Shown: piece by piece, positions 53,411 through 61,769 of the stretch | How the letters are laid out: each line of letters opens with the position of its first letter | How positions within the stretch are numbered: the first letter of the stretch is position 1 | NCBI RefSeq assembly: GCF_012274265.1 | Contig: NZ_JAANYY010000003.1 | Location: forward strand, 62,001 to 126,000 | Direction: 5' to 3' | Length of the DNA: 64,000 nt | DNA from: Sphingopyxis microcysteis | GTDB lineage: Bacteria; Pseudomonadota; Alphaproteobacteria; Sphingomonadales; Sphingomonadaceae | Position numbers and translations under genes: made by a program | The notes under the pieces: generated by a model | Told to the model about the DNA's origin: nothing | The model's input: the letters and a program-made list of their open reading frames with translations, nothing else | Databases searched by the model: none

Positions 53411-54055
53411 CTATCCAGTCGTCAGCACGGCGATGTGCGCCAATGCCGCCAGCAACCCCAGCAGCAGCCCCATGGTGACCCGCGGGCTGGCGTAAAAAGC
53501 GATCTGCCGCTGGGTCGGGAACGAAAAGGTCGTCGCGATTCCCAGCAGCTTGGCCGGATGCGCCGCGCGGAATGCCGGATCGCTTGCCATGCGGATCAGG
53601 TCGCGCCGACTGCGGTATCGCATCGTGCCGACCAGCGACCAGCCCGGATCGTCCGGCGTGTTCCACGCGTCGATATAGCCCCCGACCTTGCGCCCCACGA
53701 ACAATGGATGCCCGCCGCGCGCGATCAGCCCGCGGACGAAGGGGTCGGAATAGCGCCGCAGCCATTCGCTGCCCTCGCGCGTTTCGCCGCTGTCCGGATC
53801 GGTGACCGGCCCGGCGCGCGTGCCGACCAGATTGACCATCACGAACTCGCGCCCGTCATCCGCCTCGAGAAAGGCGCGCAGCCGCGCCGCGTCGTTGCCC
53901 GTTTCGGCCATGCGCGGCCCCAGCGTCGCGAGGAAGGCGTCAATCTCTTCGCGGCGAAGCGGGCGACGGATGCCGTCGTAGAAAAGCAGGAAGGCGAGCC
54001 ACAGCAGCAGCGCCGCAGCCCATATGCCCGCTATGGTCGCCCCCTGCCCGGCCAT
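53411..54055 (-). CDS. Hypothetical two-span membrane protein ahead of the sulfatase
   Basis: 214 residues. Hydrophobic spans at about 7-26 and 193-212 enclose a soluble domain of some 165 residues with AFLEADDGREFVMVNLVG and MRYRSRRDLIRMASDPAF, loosely like the small ferredoxin-like DUF1330/YciI fold. I do not recognise a named family. It is co-transcribed with the sulfatase (13-bp gap), and its promoter holds the 17-bp palindrome shared with the second sulfatase. A role in holding or feeding the sulfatase at the membrane is possible but not shown. Confidence 0.75.
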   Translation of the reverse strand: MAGQGATIAGIWAAALLLWLAFLLFYDGIRRPLRREEIDAFLATLGPRMAETGNDAARLRAFLEADDGREFVMVNLVGTRAGPVTDPDSGETREGSEWLRRYSDPFVRGLIARGGHPLFVGRKVGGYIDAWNTPDDPGWSLVGTMRYRSRRDLIRMASDPAFRAAHPAKLLGIATTFSFPTQRQIAFYASPRVTMGLLLGLLAALAHIAVLTTG

Positions 54056-54086
54056 CGATCCCGCCTCCCCATTGCGCCGAAACTTA

Positions 54087-54103
54087 TGACACTATATGTG
54101 TCA
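54087..54103. promoter_or_regulatory. 17-bp palindrome TGACAC-tatat-GTGTCA between the sulfatase and TetR operons
   Basis: Perfect six-base arms placed between the divergent genes at 54055 and 54180. A similar 17-bp palindrome precedes the second sulfatase (57799-57815); 11 of 17 bases agree and both fit TGrCACTnnnTnTGyCA. Likely operator of the TetR at 54180-54806. Confidence 0.62.
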
Positions 54104-54179
54104 CTTTATTCGTTGCGGCGCAAGACCGATCGCGACGCGGGCATTGACCCCGGCGTCAAGCTGGGCCAGCGGAGAAGCC

Positions 54180-54806
54180 ATGACCAAGGCGACGAGCAAA
54201 TCGACGGCGACAAAGGCGGGGTCCGCGCGGGTCGACGGCCGACGCGAACGCGGCCGGTCGAGCCACAAGCGGATCGTCGAGGCGATGATGGAGCTGATCG
54301 TCGGCGGCGACCTGGCGCCGAGCGCGGCGCGCGTGGCCGAGGAGGCCGGAATCGGGCTGCGCACCGTGTTTCGCCATTTCGACGACATGGACGCGCTCTA
54401 TGCCGAAATCACCGCGACGATCACCGAACAGGTGATGCCGATCGTCAGCGCGCCCTATCCCGACCAAGACTGGCGCGCCAATGTTCGCGACCTGGTGCGC
54501 CGCCGCGTCCGCGTGTTCGAAACGACCCTGCCCTTTCGCCTCGCGGCCAATATCAAGCGGTACCAGTCGCCGTTCCTGATGGGGCAATATGGCAAGGTGG
54601 TGATGCTGGAGCGCGAGCTGCTGCTGCGCCTGCTGCCCGGCGACGTCCTGACCGACCGGATCGGGGTCGAGGCGCTGTGCGCGGCGCTGTCGTTCCAGAA
54701 CTGGCGCGTGCTGCGCCACGATCAAGGGCTGTCGGCGGAAGAAGCCGGGACGGTGATGATGCACATGGCCGAAACGCTGATGGCGACGATCGGGGACTCG
54801 GCTTGA
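54180..54806 (+). CDS. TetR family regulator of the sulfatase cluster
   Basis: 208 residues from ATG 54180 (GGAGA upstream). Helix-turn-helix within residues 30-75 (ELIVGGDLAPSAARVAEEAG, LRTVFRHFDDMDALYAEI), preceded by a basic tail. The C-terminal domain is helical without a recognised ligand class. It is followed by the formylglycine-generating enzyme in an overlapping TTGA junction, so regulator and sulfatase activator are made together. Confidence 0.88.
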   Translation: MTKATSKSTATKAGSARVDGRRERGRSSHKRIVEAMMELIVGGDLAPSAARVAEEAGIGLRTVFRHFDDMDALYAEITATITEQVMPIVSAPYPDQDWRANVRDLVRRRVRVFETTLPFRLAANIKRYQSPFLMGQYGKVVMLERELLLRLLPGDVLTDRIGVEALCAALSFQNWRVLRHDQGLSAEEAGTVMMHMAETLMATIGDSA

Positions 54807-55726
54807 AGCGCCGCGCGGCGGCGGCGCTGCCGATCGTGGCGCTGGGCGCGCTGGCGGGGTGCGGGACCGCGGTGGACGATCCGCCCGCCAAGACTGCCAC
54901 TCGCGAATGTCCGGCGATGCCCGCCGAGGATTATGTGTGGATCCCCGGCGCGACCTTCACCATGGGCGCCGATGCGCGGCTGCCCGAAGAGGGGCCGCCG
55001 CGCGAGGTTCGCGTCGCGGGCTTCTGGATGGCGACGCACGAGGTGACCAATGCGGAGTTCACCGCCTTCGTCAAGGCGACCGGATACAAGACCCTCGCCG
55101 AGCGCGACCCGCCGCCGCTGCCGGGCGCGCCGCCCGACATGCTGGTCCCCGGCGGCGCGGTGTTCACCGCGCCGACCGATGGAAACCCCAACTGGTGGCG
55201 CTGGGTCGTCGGCGCCGAGTGGCGCCATCCCGCCGGACCCGGCACCGCGATCGACGGGAAAGACCGCGAGCCGGTGGTGCAGATCGGTTATGACGACGCG
55301 CTCGCCTATGCGCGCTGGGCGGGCAAGGCGCTGCCGAGCGAAGAGCAATGGGAACTGGCGGCGGCGACCGGCGGGGCGGATCGCCATGTCCCGGTCGACG
55401 CGGCGGGCAAGCCGCAGGCGAATTATTACCAAGGCGCCTTTCCGGCACGCGACCTTGGCACCGACGGCTTCACCGGCCGCGCGCCGGTTGCCTGCTTTCC
55501 CGCGGACGAGCACGGCGTCCACGACCTGATCGGCAATGTGTGGGAATGGACGACCAGCAAGGCGGGGGGCGAGAGCAATGTCATCAAGGGCGGCAGTTTC
55601 CTGTGCGCCGCCAATTATTGCGCCCGCTATCGCCCCGCGGCGCGGCAGTTTCAGGAACGCAGCCTGGGCACCGACCATATCGGGTTTCGGCTGATCGATA
55701 CGGCGCGTCCGGCGCCGACGGGGTAG
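54803..55726 (+). CDS. Formylglycine-generating enzyme (SUMF1 type), predicted lipoprotein
   Basis: 307 residues from a TTG at 54803 that overlaps the TetR stop (TTGA). The N-terminus has arginines, a hydrophobic run and LAGC, a lipobox with Cys20. The FGE domain starts near VWIPGATFTMG and runs to the end, with VTNAEFTAFVKATGY, LPSEEQWELAA, GNVWEWT and the active segment GGSFLCAANYCARYR, whose Cys268 and Cys273 are the two catalytic/copper-binding cysteines. It oxidises the sulfatase Cys to formylglycine. The lipid anchor would put it in the periplasm. The next ATG (54917) would remove the signal and give a cytosolic form. Confidence 0.88.
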   Translation: MKRRAAAALPIVALGALAGCGTAVDDPPAKTATRECPAMPAEDYVWIPGATFTMGADARLPEEGPPREVRVAGFWMATHEVTNAEFTAFVKATGYKTLAERDPPPLPGAPPDMLVPGGAVFTAPTDGNPNWWRWVVGAEWRHPAGPGTAIDGKDREPVVQIGYDDALAYARWAGKALPSEEQWELAAATGGADRHVPVDAAGKPQANYYQGAFPARDLGTDGFTGRAPVACFPADEHGVHDLIGNVWEWTTSKAGGESNVIKGGSFLCAANYCARYRPAARQFQERSLGTDHIGFRLIDTARPAPTG

Positions 55727-55778
55727 GTGTCCGACAAAGCAGTGACCGGTTGCGACCGGAAGTGGCCATACCACTATC

Positions 55779-55854
55779 GTCATCCCGGCGAAGGCCGGGA
55801 TCTCGCCGGTGCGGTAAACCGATAGGGTGAGATCCCGGCCTTCGCCGGGATGAC
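55779..55854. repeat. Palindromic repeat element, 26-bp perfect arms, GTAAACCG loop
   Basis: Arms 55779-55804 and 55829-55854 are perfect inverted copies. Each arm contains its own small hairpin (CCCGGC-GAAG-GCCGGG). The loop carries GTAAACCG (55814-55821), as in the repeats at 10443 and 61681. The element lies between convergent genes (FGE and second sulfatase) and may end both transcripts. The rest of the 55727-55944 gap holds nothing recognisable. Confidence 0.85.
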
Positions 55855-55944
55855 AAATAAGGGAACGTCGGGAATCCACCCCAAAGCTGACGACCGCGTA
55901 CACAACTTGAATTATCCCCGCCGTCACCGACATCCGCGCCAACG

Positions 55945-57777
55945 CTACCGCCGCGCCCTCCGCCGCCGCCAGCCCCAGACCAAGAACGCCAGCGCCAGCA
56001 AGCCGCCGCCCAGCCACAGCGCCGCCTTGATCGCGCGCTTGCGGCCCTGCTGCTGCCACGCGTAGGCGTTGATCTGTTCGTTGGCGGTGTAGCCCGCGGG
56101 CATGTCGAGCACGCCGTTCGCCTTGGCATAGGCGCGGTAGTCGGCGAGCATCGCGGCGAAGCGTTCGGGCTGCGCCGCCGCCAGGTCGCGTGTCTCGCCC
56201 GGATCGCTCTTGAGGTCGAACAACCGCCATTTTCCGTCGCCCGTCGGCGCCAGATTACGGACGAGCTTATAGTCGCCCTTGAACAGCGCCGCATTGCCCG
56301 ACAGTTCGTAGCCGAGCGGGGTGTCGCCATGGACGCTGTCGGTTGCGCCGGTCAGCATCGGGACGAGGCTGCGGCCCGTCACCGGCTCGACGTCCTTGCC
56401 CTGCCAGCGGCCGCCATGGCCAGCGACCCCGGCGAGTTCGGTCAGCGTCGGCAGGATGTCGGAGACATGCGCCAGCCCGTGGCGGATCGCGCCCGGCTGC
56501 ACCTGTTTGTTCCCCGGCCAGGTGACAATCAGCGGGACGCGCAGCCCGCCCTCGGTCGCGCTAAACTTGTATCCCGACAAAGGCGAGGCGGCGGCGCTCG
56601 CCCAGCCGGGTCCGATCGCGCTGAAGCTGCCGCGGCGCCCGATATTGGCGGTCGACAGGTCATATTGCATGTCGAGGAACAGCCGGTTGCGCAGGCTGGC
56701 GAACGGGTTGGTCGGCTCGGCGCCATTGTCCGACAGGAACACGAAGATCGTGTTCTCATAGTCGCCGGTGGCCTTCAGATGCGCGACCAGCCGCCCGACC
56801 TCGCGGTCCATCGCGGTCGCCATCCCGGCATAGGCCTGCATCACCCGCACCGCGGCGGCGCGTTCGTCGGCGTCCAGCTTTTGCCAATCGGCGGTCGTCG
56901 GCATCGTGACGATCGGTACGCCCGCGGGGACAATGCCGAGCGCGGCGGCGCGCTTCGCCCGCGCGGCGCGCAGCGCGGTCCAGCCGTCCTTGTACAGCGC
57001 GGCATAGCGGGCAATGTCGCTGTCGGGCGCCTGCACCGGGATATGATTGGCGAGGAAGTTGATCGAGGCGAGGAAGGGTTTGCCGCTCGCGCGGTCGGCC
57101 TCGACATAATCGATCATCTTCTGGACGACGAAGCGCGAAGAATAATAATCCTTCGGCAGCGTCGCGGGTTTGCCATTTTCGGTCCACGCGGCGGTGTCGT
57201 ACAGCCCCTCGATCGGGCGCTGCTCGAAATTGTCGGCGCCCGCATCGGCGAGGCTATAGGCCCGGTCGTAACCGCGCGCGTGCGGCAGCCGCGTGGTGTC
57301 GCTGCCGAGGTGCCATTTGCCGGTAAAATAAGTGCGATAGCCCGCCGCCTTCAACAGCTGGGCAACCGTCACCACGCGGTGGTTCATCACCGTGTCGTAT
57401 CCAGGCTGGCCGCGATGTTCGTCGGGGATGGTTTCGGGCATGTTGCCGAGCCCGTTGCGGTGGTTCATCACCCCGGTCTGGAGCATCGCCCGCGTCGGCG
57501 AGCAGGATCCCGCGACATGGAAATTGGTGAAGCGCGTGCCCGCATAGGCGAGCGCGTCGAGGTTGGGGGTCGCAAACTCGGCGCCGAATGCTCCGACATC
57601 GGTAAAGCCCCAGTCGTCGGCGAGCAGGATGACGATATTGGGCTGGCGCGCCGGCGTCTTTTCGGGCTGCGCCTGTACCGGCGCGGCCAGCAGCAGCGCG
57701 GCGCCAAAAATGATGGCAGTACGCCGGAACCGGCCCTTGCGACCCGGCACGTTGGTGGTCCTCACGCGCACTGCCAT
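55945..57777 (-). CDS. Sulfatase with signal peptide and C-terminal membrane anchor
   Basis: 610 residues from ATG 57777 (GGAGGGGG upstream; an ATG at 57804 is poorer). Signal peptide ending LLLAAPVQAQ (about residue 37). LLADDWGFTD is the metal site and CSPTR (Cys92) the formylglycine signature; GKWHLGSDTTR, FVFLSDNGAEP and EGGLRVPLIVTWPG follow. The C-terminus has a hydrophobic span and an Arg-rich tail (ALAFLVWGWRRRRARR), an inner-membrane anchor with the enzyme outside. Like the first sulfatase it needs the neighbouring FGE. Confidence 0.93.
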   Translation of the reverse strand: MAVRVRTTNVPGRKGRFRRTAIIFGAALLLAAPVQAQPEKTPARQPNIVILLADDWGFTDVGAFGAEFATPNLDALAYAGTRFTNFHVAGSCSPTRAMLQTGVMNHRNGLGNMPETIPDEHRGQPGYDTVMNHRVVTVAQLLKAAGYRTYFTGKWHLGSDTTRLPHARGYDRAYSLADAGADNFEQRPIEGLYDTAAWTENGKPATLPKDYYSSRFVVQKMIDYVEADRASGKPFLASINFLANHIPVQAPDSDIARYAALYKDGWTALRAARAKRAAALGIVPAGVPIVTMPTTADWQKLDADERAAAVRVMQAYAGMATAMDREVGRLVAHLKATGDYENTIFVFLSDNGAEPTNPFASLRNRLFLDMQYDLSTANIGRRGSFSAIGPGWASAAASPLSGYKFSATEGGLRVPLIVTWPGNKQVQPGAIRHGLAHVSDILPTLTELAGVAGHGGRWQGKDVEPVTGRSLVPMLTGATDSVHGDTPLGYELSGNAALFKGDYKLVRNLAPTGDGKWRLFDLKSDPGETRDLAAAQPERFAAMLADYRAYAKANGVLDMPAGYTANEQINAYAWQQQGRKRAIKAALWLGGGLLALAFLVWGWRRRRARR

Positions 57778-57798
57778 CGCCCCCTCCCCATGGGATAA

Positions 57799-57815
57799 TG
57801 GCACTTACTATGCCA
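57799..57815. promoter_or_regulatory. 17-bp palindrome TGGCA-n7-TGCCA upstream of the second sulfatase
   Basis: TGGCACTTACTATGCCA, starting 22 bp before the sulfatase ATG at 57777, so overlapping its promoter. Same length and outer bases as 54087-54103. Confidence 0.5.
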
Positions 57816-57847
57816 ATATATCGGCGAGTCAAGCTGGGGCGGTAGGC

Positions 57848-58636
57848 CTAGCGTTCGCGATACTCGGGCGCGCGCTTCTCGAGAAAGGCAGCGAGCGCTT
57901 CGCGGTGATCTTCGGTCGCCGACAGGATGACCTGCTGGCGATCCTCGATCGCCATCGCGGCGTCGAGGCTCTGCGCATCGATGTTGAGGTTGAGCGCCTG
58001 TTTCGACAGCCGCAGGCCATAGGGGCTGGTTGCGAGCATCTCGTCGGCGAGCGCGAGGCCGCGACCCAGCAGCGCGTCTGCATCGACGATCTCGCTGACC
58101 AGCCCGGCGCGCAGCGCGCGCTCGGCGTCGATGAAGCGCCCGGTCAGGATCATCTCCGCCGCGAGGCTGGCGCCGACCAGCCGCGGCAGGAAATAGCTCG
58201 ACGCCATGTCGCAACCGCCGAGCCCGATGCGGATATAGGCGGCGTTGCAGCGAAAATCGGGAGTGGCGTAGCGCACGTCCGACGCAAGGAGCAACGACAG
58301 CCCGCCCCCGCACGCCGCGCCATGGCCGAGCGCGATGATCGGCTGCGGACAGGCGCGCATCTTGCGGTAGATATTACCAATCGCGGTCTGGGTGCGCAGC
58401 GTGCGCAGCACCGGAGTTTCGTCCGACGACCGATCCTCCTGAATGTCGAGCCCGGCGCAAAAGCCGCGCCCCGCGCCGCGCAGGATGACGACGCGGACGT
58501 CCCGGCGATCGGCCAGCCCGCCGAAATAGGCGTTGAGCTCGTCGACCAGCCCTTCGCTGAGCGCGTTGAGCCGGTCGGGGCGGTTGAGCGTCGCGATCTC
58601 GACCGCGCCGCGCGCTTCGATGAGCAGCTCGTTCAC
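57848..58636 (-). CDS. Enoyl-CoA hydratase/isomerase family protein
   Basis: 262 residues from GTG 58636, overlapping the SDR stop (GTGA). Crotonase fold: GAGRGFCAGLDIQED forms the first oxyanion-hole loop, ALGHGAACGGGLSLLLASD the second, with the region of catalytic acids around LGGCDMASSYFLPRLVG. The second catalytic Glu of true hydratases is not clear (GGCDMA here), so an isomerase or C-C hydrolase role is possible. It forms a pair with the SDR, beside the second sulfatase. Confidence 0.88.
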   Translation of the reverse strand: MNELLIEARGAVEIATLNRPDRLNALSEGLVDELNAYFGGLADRRDVRVVILRGAGRGFCAGLDIQEDRSSDETPVLRTLRTQTAIGNIYRKMRACPQPIIALGHGAACGGGLSLLLASDVRYATPDFRCNAAYIRIGLGGCDMASSYFLPRLVGASLAAEMILTGRFIDAERALRAGLVSEIVDADALLGRGLALADEMLATSPYGLRLSKQALNLNIDAQSLDAAMAIEDRQQVILSATEDHREALAAFLEKRAPEYRER

Positions 58637-59409
58637 AGCGTCTGTCCGTCGTCGATGGTAAAGACGCTGCCGGTAATCCCCACCGCCGCGTCGGAACAGA
58701 GCAGCAGCAAGGGGGCGTGCAAGTCGCTGGGCGGGCGCATCCGCTGGCGCGGGAAGCTTTTGACCATCGCGGCGCCAGTGTCGCTCTCGAACAATTCAGC
58801 GGTCATTTCGGATTCGAAATAGCCGGGCTGGATCACATTGACGCAAATCCCGCGCCGCGCCCATTCGCGCGCCAGCGCCTTGCCCAGATGGCGCACCGCG
58901 GCCTTGGTCGCGCCATAGACCGAGGTCGCGGGAAAGATTTTCTCGGCGGTGATCGACCCGATCAACACGATGCGGCCGTGCTGTTTGTCGCGGCTGCCCG
59001 CCTTGTCGAGCCGCTTGGCGCCTTCGTTCGCGGTCAGGAACACGCCGCGGACATTGGCGGCGAGCAGGAAATCCACCTCGTCGACCGATAGCCCCATCGC
59101 CATTTTTTCGGTGGCGACCCCGGCGTTGGCGACGATCGTATCGACGGTGCCGAAGGCAGCCTCGGCGGCGTCATAAGCGGCGATCGTCGAGGCCACGTCG
59201 GTGACGTCCATGCTGACCGCAATCGCCTGCCCGCCCGCGGCCTCGATCGCTGCGACCTGCTCGGCCAATTTGTCGGCGCGGCGCGCGGCGAGCACGACCT
59301 TGGCCCCTGCCGCCGCCAGTGCTTTCGCAAAGCCGGCGCCCAATCCGGACGAAGCGCCGGTGACGAGGGCCACCCGGCCCGACAGATCGAATTTCGGTTG
59401 TGCCGTCAT
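58633..59409 (-). CDS. SDR family oxidoreductase
   Basis: 258 residues from ATG 59409 (AGGAG upstream). TGASSGLG, Arg in LAARRAD (NADP type), NAGV, catalytic Ser in LIGSITAEKIF, YGATK. Complete active site. Followed in an overlapping junction by the enoyl-CoA hydratase. Probably acts on a 3-hydroxyacyl-CoA or cyclic alcohol. A perfect palindrome (59447-59462) lies 38 bases upstream of its ATG. Confidence 0.9.
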   Translation of the reverse strand: MTAQPKFDLSGRVALVTGASSGLGAGFAKALAAAGAKVVLAARRADKLAEQVAAIEAAGGQAIAVSMDVTDVASTIAAYDAAEAAFGTVDTIVANAGVATEKMAMGLSVDEVDFLLAANVRGVFLTANEGAKRLDKAGSRDKQHGRIVLIGSITAEKIFPATSVYGATKAAVRHLGKALAREWARRGICVNVIQPGYFESEMTAELFESDTGAAMVKSFPRQRMRPPSDLHAPLLLLCSDAAVGITGSVFTIDDGQTL

Positions 59410-59446
59410 CACCAACTCCTGTTGCTGTCCGCAGCATTGGCGCTGA

Positions 59447-59462
59447 TTGACGTTAACGTCAA
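59447..59462. promoter_or_regulatory. Perfect palindrome TTGACGTTAACGTCAA upstream of the SDR/hydratase pair
   Basis: Sixteen bases, fully symmetrical, 38 bases before the SDR ATG. It resembles published LiuR/acyl-CoA-metabolism operator forms (TTTACGTAAACGTAAA-like), but no such regulator is encoded in the window. Confidence 0.55.
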
Positions 59463-59863
59463 CCTGCGCAGCCGAACCGATCGGGAGAACAAAAGGAGGT
59501 TGACGGCTGCCCGATGTTCTACTAATGTTCCTATGTGCACAACGAACCTGTTCCCCCGTCGCAGCTGCCAAGCGTGGCGGACGGGGGATAAAGGTTCCGC
59601 TTCACCTTTTTGGCAGATTCGCTCCGGTCAGCGGTTGACGCCGGGCCAGGGCCGAGGCGCCTGAACGGCAGCCGGCGACGAGCCCGGTAGCGAGAAGCGC
59701 AACATTCGGCCAAAATCGTAAAATTGCGCAGCGGCGACGACAGCGCGGCTGGCATTTTCGGCGGCATGATTTCCGCCGTCGTCGCGCAGTGCGCCAACCT
59801 GGTCGGAAGGCATCCCAGACATGGCGGTCAAATGACAAATCACGGGGGCAAGACCGCACCGGC
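59463..59863. other. 400-bp region between the SDR gene and tRNA-Gln: no convincing gene
   Basis: Open frames here are short and lack homology signs or good ribosome sites. A minus-strand frame of about 64 codons (59823 to 59628, starting MSGMPSDQVGALRDDGG) is the best, weakly supported. The AT-rich patch at 59510-59545 may be the SDR promoter. Confidence 0.3.
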
Positions 59864-59938
59864 TGGCTGGGGCGGCAGGATTCGAACCTGCGAATGGCGG
59901 CATCAAAAGCCGCTGCCTTACCACTTGGCGACGCCCCA
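59864..59938 (-). tRNA. tRNA-Gln (anticodon UUG)
   Basis: 75 nt with encoded CCA (59864-59866 on this strand read as TGG). The acceptor stem pairs TGGGGCG (59932-59938) with CGCCCCA (59868-59874). The anticodon stem GCGGC/GCCGC encloses the loop TTTTGAT, giving anticodon TTG. The T loop has GGTTCGAATCC. All arms fold normally. Confidence 0.95.
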
Positions 59939-59994
59939 ACGGGCCGGTGCGAGCGCGCTCTATAGCGCCTCGGCTTGGGTTGGCAAGGCGGCGG

Positions 59995-61080
59995 TTAGAG
60001 CCGCGTCACCCAGCCATGCGGATCGGCGGCGCGGCCGCGCTGGATGTCGACCAATTTGTCTTTCAGCATCCCGGTCACCTGTCCGGGGCCACCGGCGCCA
60101 ATCGTAAAGCTGGTCTGCCCGCGCGTGACCTTGCCCACCGGGGTCACCACCGCGGCAGTGCCGCAGGCAAAGCTTTCGGTGAGCTTGCCACTCTCCGCAT
60201 CGGCCTGCCACTGGTCGATCGCATAGGGTTCCTCGCGGACCGTAAGGCCAGCGTCGCGCGCCAGCGTGATGATCGCGTCGCGGGTGATGCCGGGCAGGAT
60301 CGTCCCGGTCAGCGGCGGGGTGACGATGCTGCCGTCGTCGAACACAAAGAACATGTTCATGCCGCCCAATTCCTCGATCCAGCGATGCTCGGCGGCGTCG
60401 AGGAAGACGACTTGGTCGTGCCCCTTGGCGATCGCCTCGCGCTGCGCGATCAGGCTGGAGGCGTAATTGCCGCCGCATTTGGCGGCGCCGGTGCCGCCGG
60501 GCGCGGCGCGGGTATAATCTTCCGACACCCACAGCGAGATCGCCGGGGCGCCCGATTTGAAATAATTGCCGACGGGCGAGGTGATGACAAGGAACTGATA
60601 TTCGGCGGCGGGCTTCACCCCCAGGAACACCTCGCTCGCGAACATGAAGGGGCGGAGATAGAGCGCCCCGCCCTCGACGGGCGGGAACCAGGCGGCATCG
60701 GCGGCCACGGCTTCCTTGACCGCGGCGATGAACAGCTCCTCGGGCATTTCGGCCATCGCCATCCGGCGGGCGCTGGCGTTGAAGCGCGCGGCGTTGGCCT
60801 CGACGCGGAACAGCGCCATCGATCCGTCGTCGAGGCGGTACGCCTTCAGCCCCTCGAAAATTTCTTGCGCATAATGCAGCACCGCGGTCGCGGGATCGAG
60901 GGTCAGCGGCCCGCGCGGCATCACCTGCGCGTCGTGCCAGCCCTGCCCCTCCGTGTAGCGGATCGACACCATATGATCGGTAAAGACCCGCCCGAACGCC
61001 GGATCGGCGATCGCCGCCGCGCGTACATCGTCCGCAACGCGATTGGGGTGCGGCAGATGGGTGAAGGCGGGAGCGGACAT
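59995..61080 (-). CDS. ilvE: Branched-chain amino acid aminotransferase
   Basis: 361 residues from ATG 61080. Class IV PLP aminotransferase of the larger (BCAT type II, about 360 aa) kind: LHYAQEIFEGLKAYR, NAARFNASARRMAM, GTGAAKCGGNYASSL with the PLP-binding Lys, EELGGMNMFFVF and FACGTAAVVTPVGKV. It makes or degrades Leu, Ile and Val in the cytoplasm. Divergent from a MarR regulator across 78 bp. Confidence 0.94.
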   Translation of the reverse strand: MSAPAFTHLPHPNRVADDVRAAAIADPAFGRVFTDHMVSIRYTEGQGWHDAQVMPRGPLTLDPATAVLHYAQEIFEGLKAYRLDDGSMALFRVEANAARFNASARRMAMAEMPEELFIAAVKEAVAADAAWFPPVEGGALYLRPFMFASEVFLGVKPAAEYQFLVITSPVGNYFKSGAPAISLWVSEDYTRAAPGGTGAAKCGGNYASSLIAQREAIAKGHDQVVFLDAAEHRWIEELGGMNMFFVFDDGSIVTPPLTGTILPGITRDAIITLARDAGLTVREEPYAIDQWQADAESGKLTESFACGTAAVVTPVGKVTRGQTSFTIGAGGPGQVTGMLKDKLVDIQRGRAADPHGWVTRL

Positions 61081-61158
61081 GCGAAAACACCTATGGTCAT
61101 GGGGTCGATGGAGCGCGCCTCTTGCCAAAGACCCGCGCGGCGCGCAACGGTAGTGACC

Positions 61159-61671
61159 ATGGCTGAGGAAAATTTTCTTTCACAAGTACCCGCCGCATCT
61201 GCTCTTTTCTTGCGCGAAGACGAAGTGCGTCGCGGGATCGAATTTCTGTTTTTCGCGCATGCGTCGCTGTGGCGATCGATCGACGCACAGCTGGCCGAAC
61301 AGGAATTGGGGCGCGCCCATTACCGCGCGCTGTATTTCATCGCGCGCCAGCCGGAGCTGACGATTTCGGACCTGCTGGCGCTGCTCGGGATCACCAAACA
61401 GTCGCTGGGCCGAGTGGTAAAGGAACTGGAAGCGCGCGCGATGTTGACGACGCGCCCGGGCAATCGCGACCGGCGGCAAAAGGAGCTACGGCTGACCGAG
61501 GCCGGACGCGCGATCGAAGCCGCTATCTTCGTGCTGCTGCGCGACACGATGAGCCGCGCCTATACGCACGCCGGGCAGCAGGCGGTGACCGGATTCTGGC
61601 ACGTTAGTGAAGCGTTGGTTCCCGCGCGCGAGCGCAAACGCATTGTGGCGCTGGGGAAAGAGGCGGGGTAA
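61159..61671 (+). CDS. MarR family transcriptional regulator
   Basis: 170 residues from ATG 61159. Winged helix-turn-helix: ELTISDLLALLGITKQSLGR, then VVKELEARAMLTTRPG and the wing NRDRRQKELRLTEAGRA. Helices at both ends form the dimer interface. Divergent from ilvE, which it may or may not control. The full motif set supports an intact regulator. Confidence 0.92.
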   Translation: MAEENFLSQVPAASALFLREDEVRRGIEFLFFAHASLWRSIDAQLAEQELGRAHYRALYFIARQPELTISDLLALLGITKQSLGRVVKELEARAMLTTRPGNRDRRQKELRLTEAGRAIEAAIFVLLRDTMSRAYTHAGQQAVTGFWHVSEALVPARERKRIVALGKEAG

Positions 61672-61680
61672 TCCGAAGCA

Positions 61681-61767
61681 GTCGCCCCGCGAAGGCGGCG
61701 GCCGCTAGCCGCCTATTCCTGCTCCGCTGCGTAAACCGACAGCGGCCCCCGCCTTCGCGGGGGCGAC
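61681..61767. repeat. Palindromic repeat element with GTAAACCG loop (imperfect arms)
   Basis: Arms 61681-61706 and 61741-61767 pair with one mismatch and one bulge (core CCCCGCGAAGGCGG / CCGCCTTCGCGGGG). The 34-nt loop ends in GTAAACCGAC (61731-61740) right before the right arm. It fills the gap between convergent MarR and proC genes and may act as a bidirectional terminator. Confidence 0.8.
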
Positions 61768-61769
61768 GG

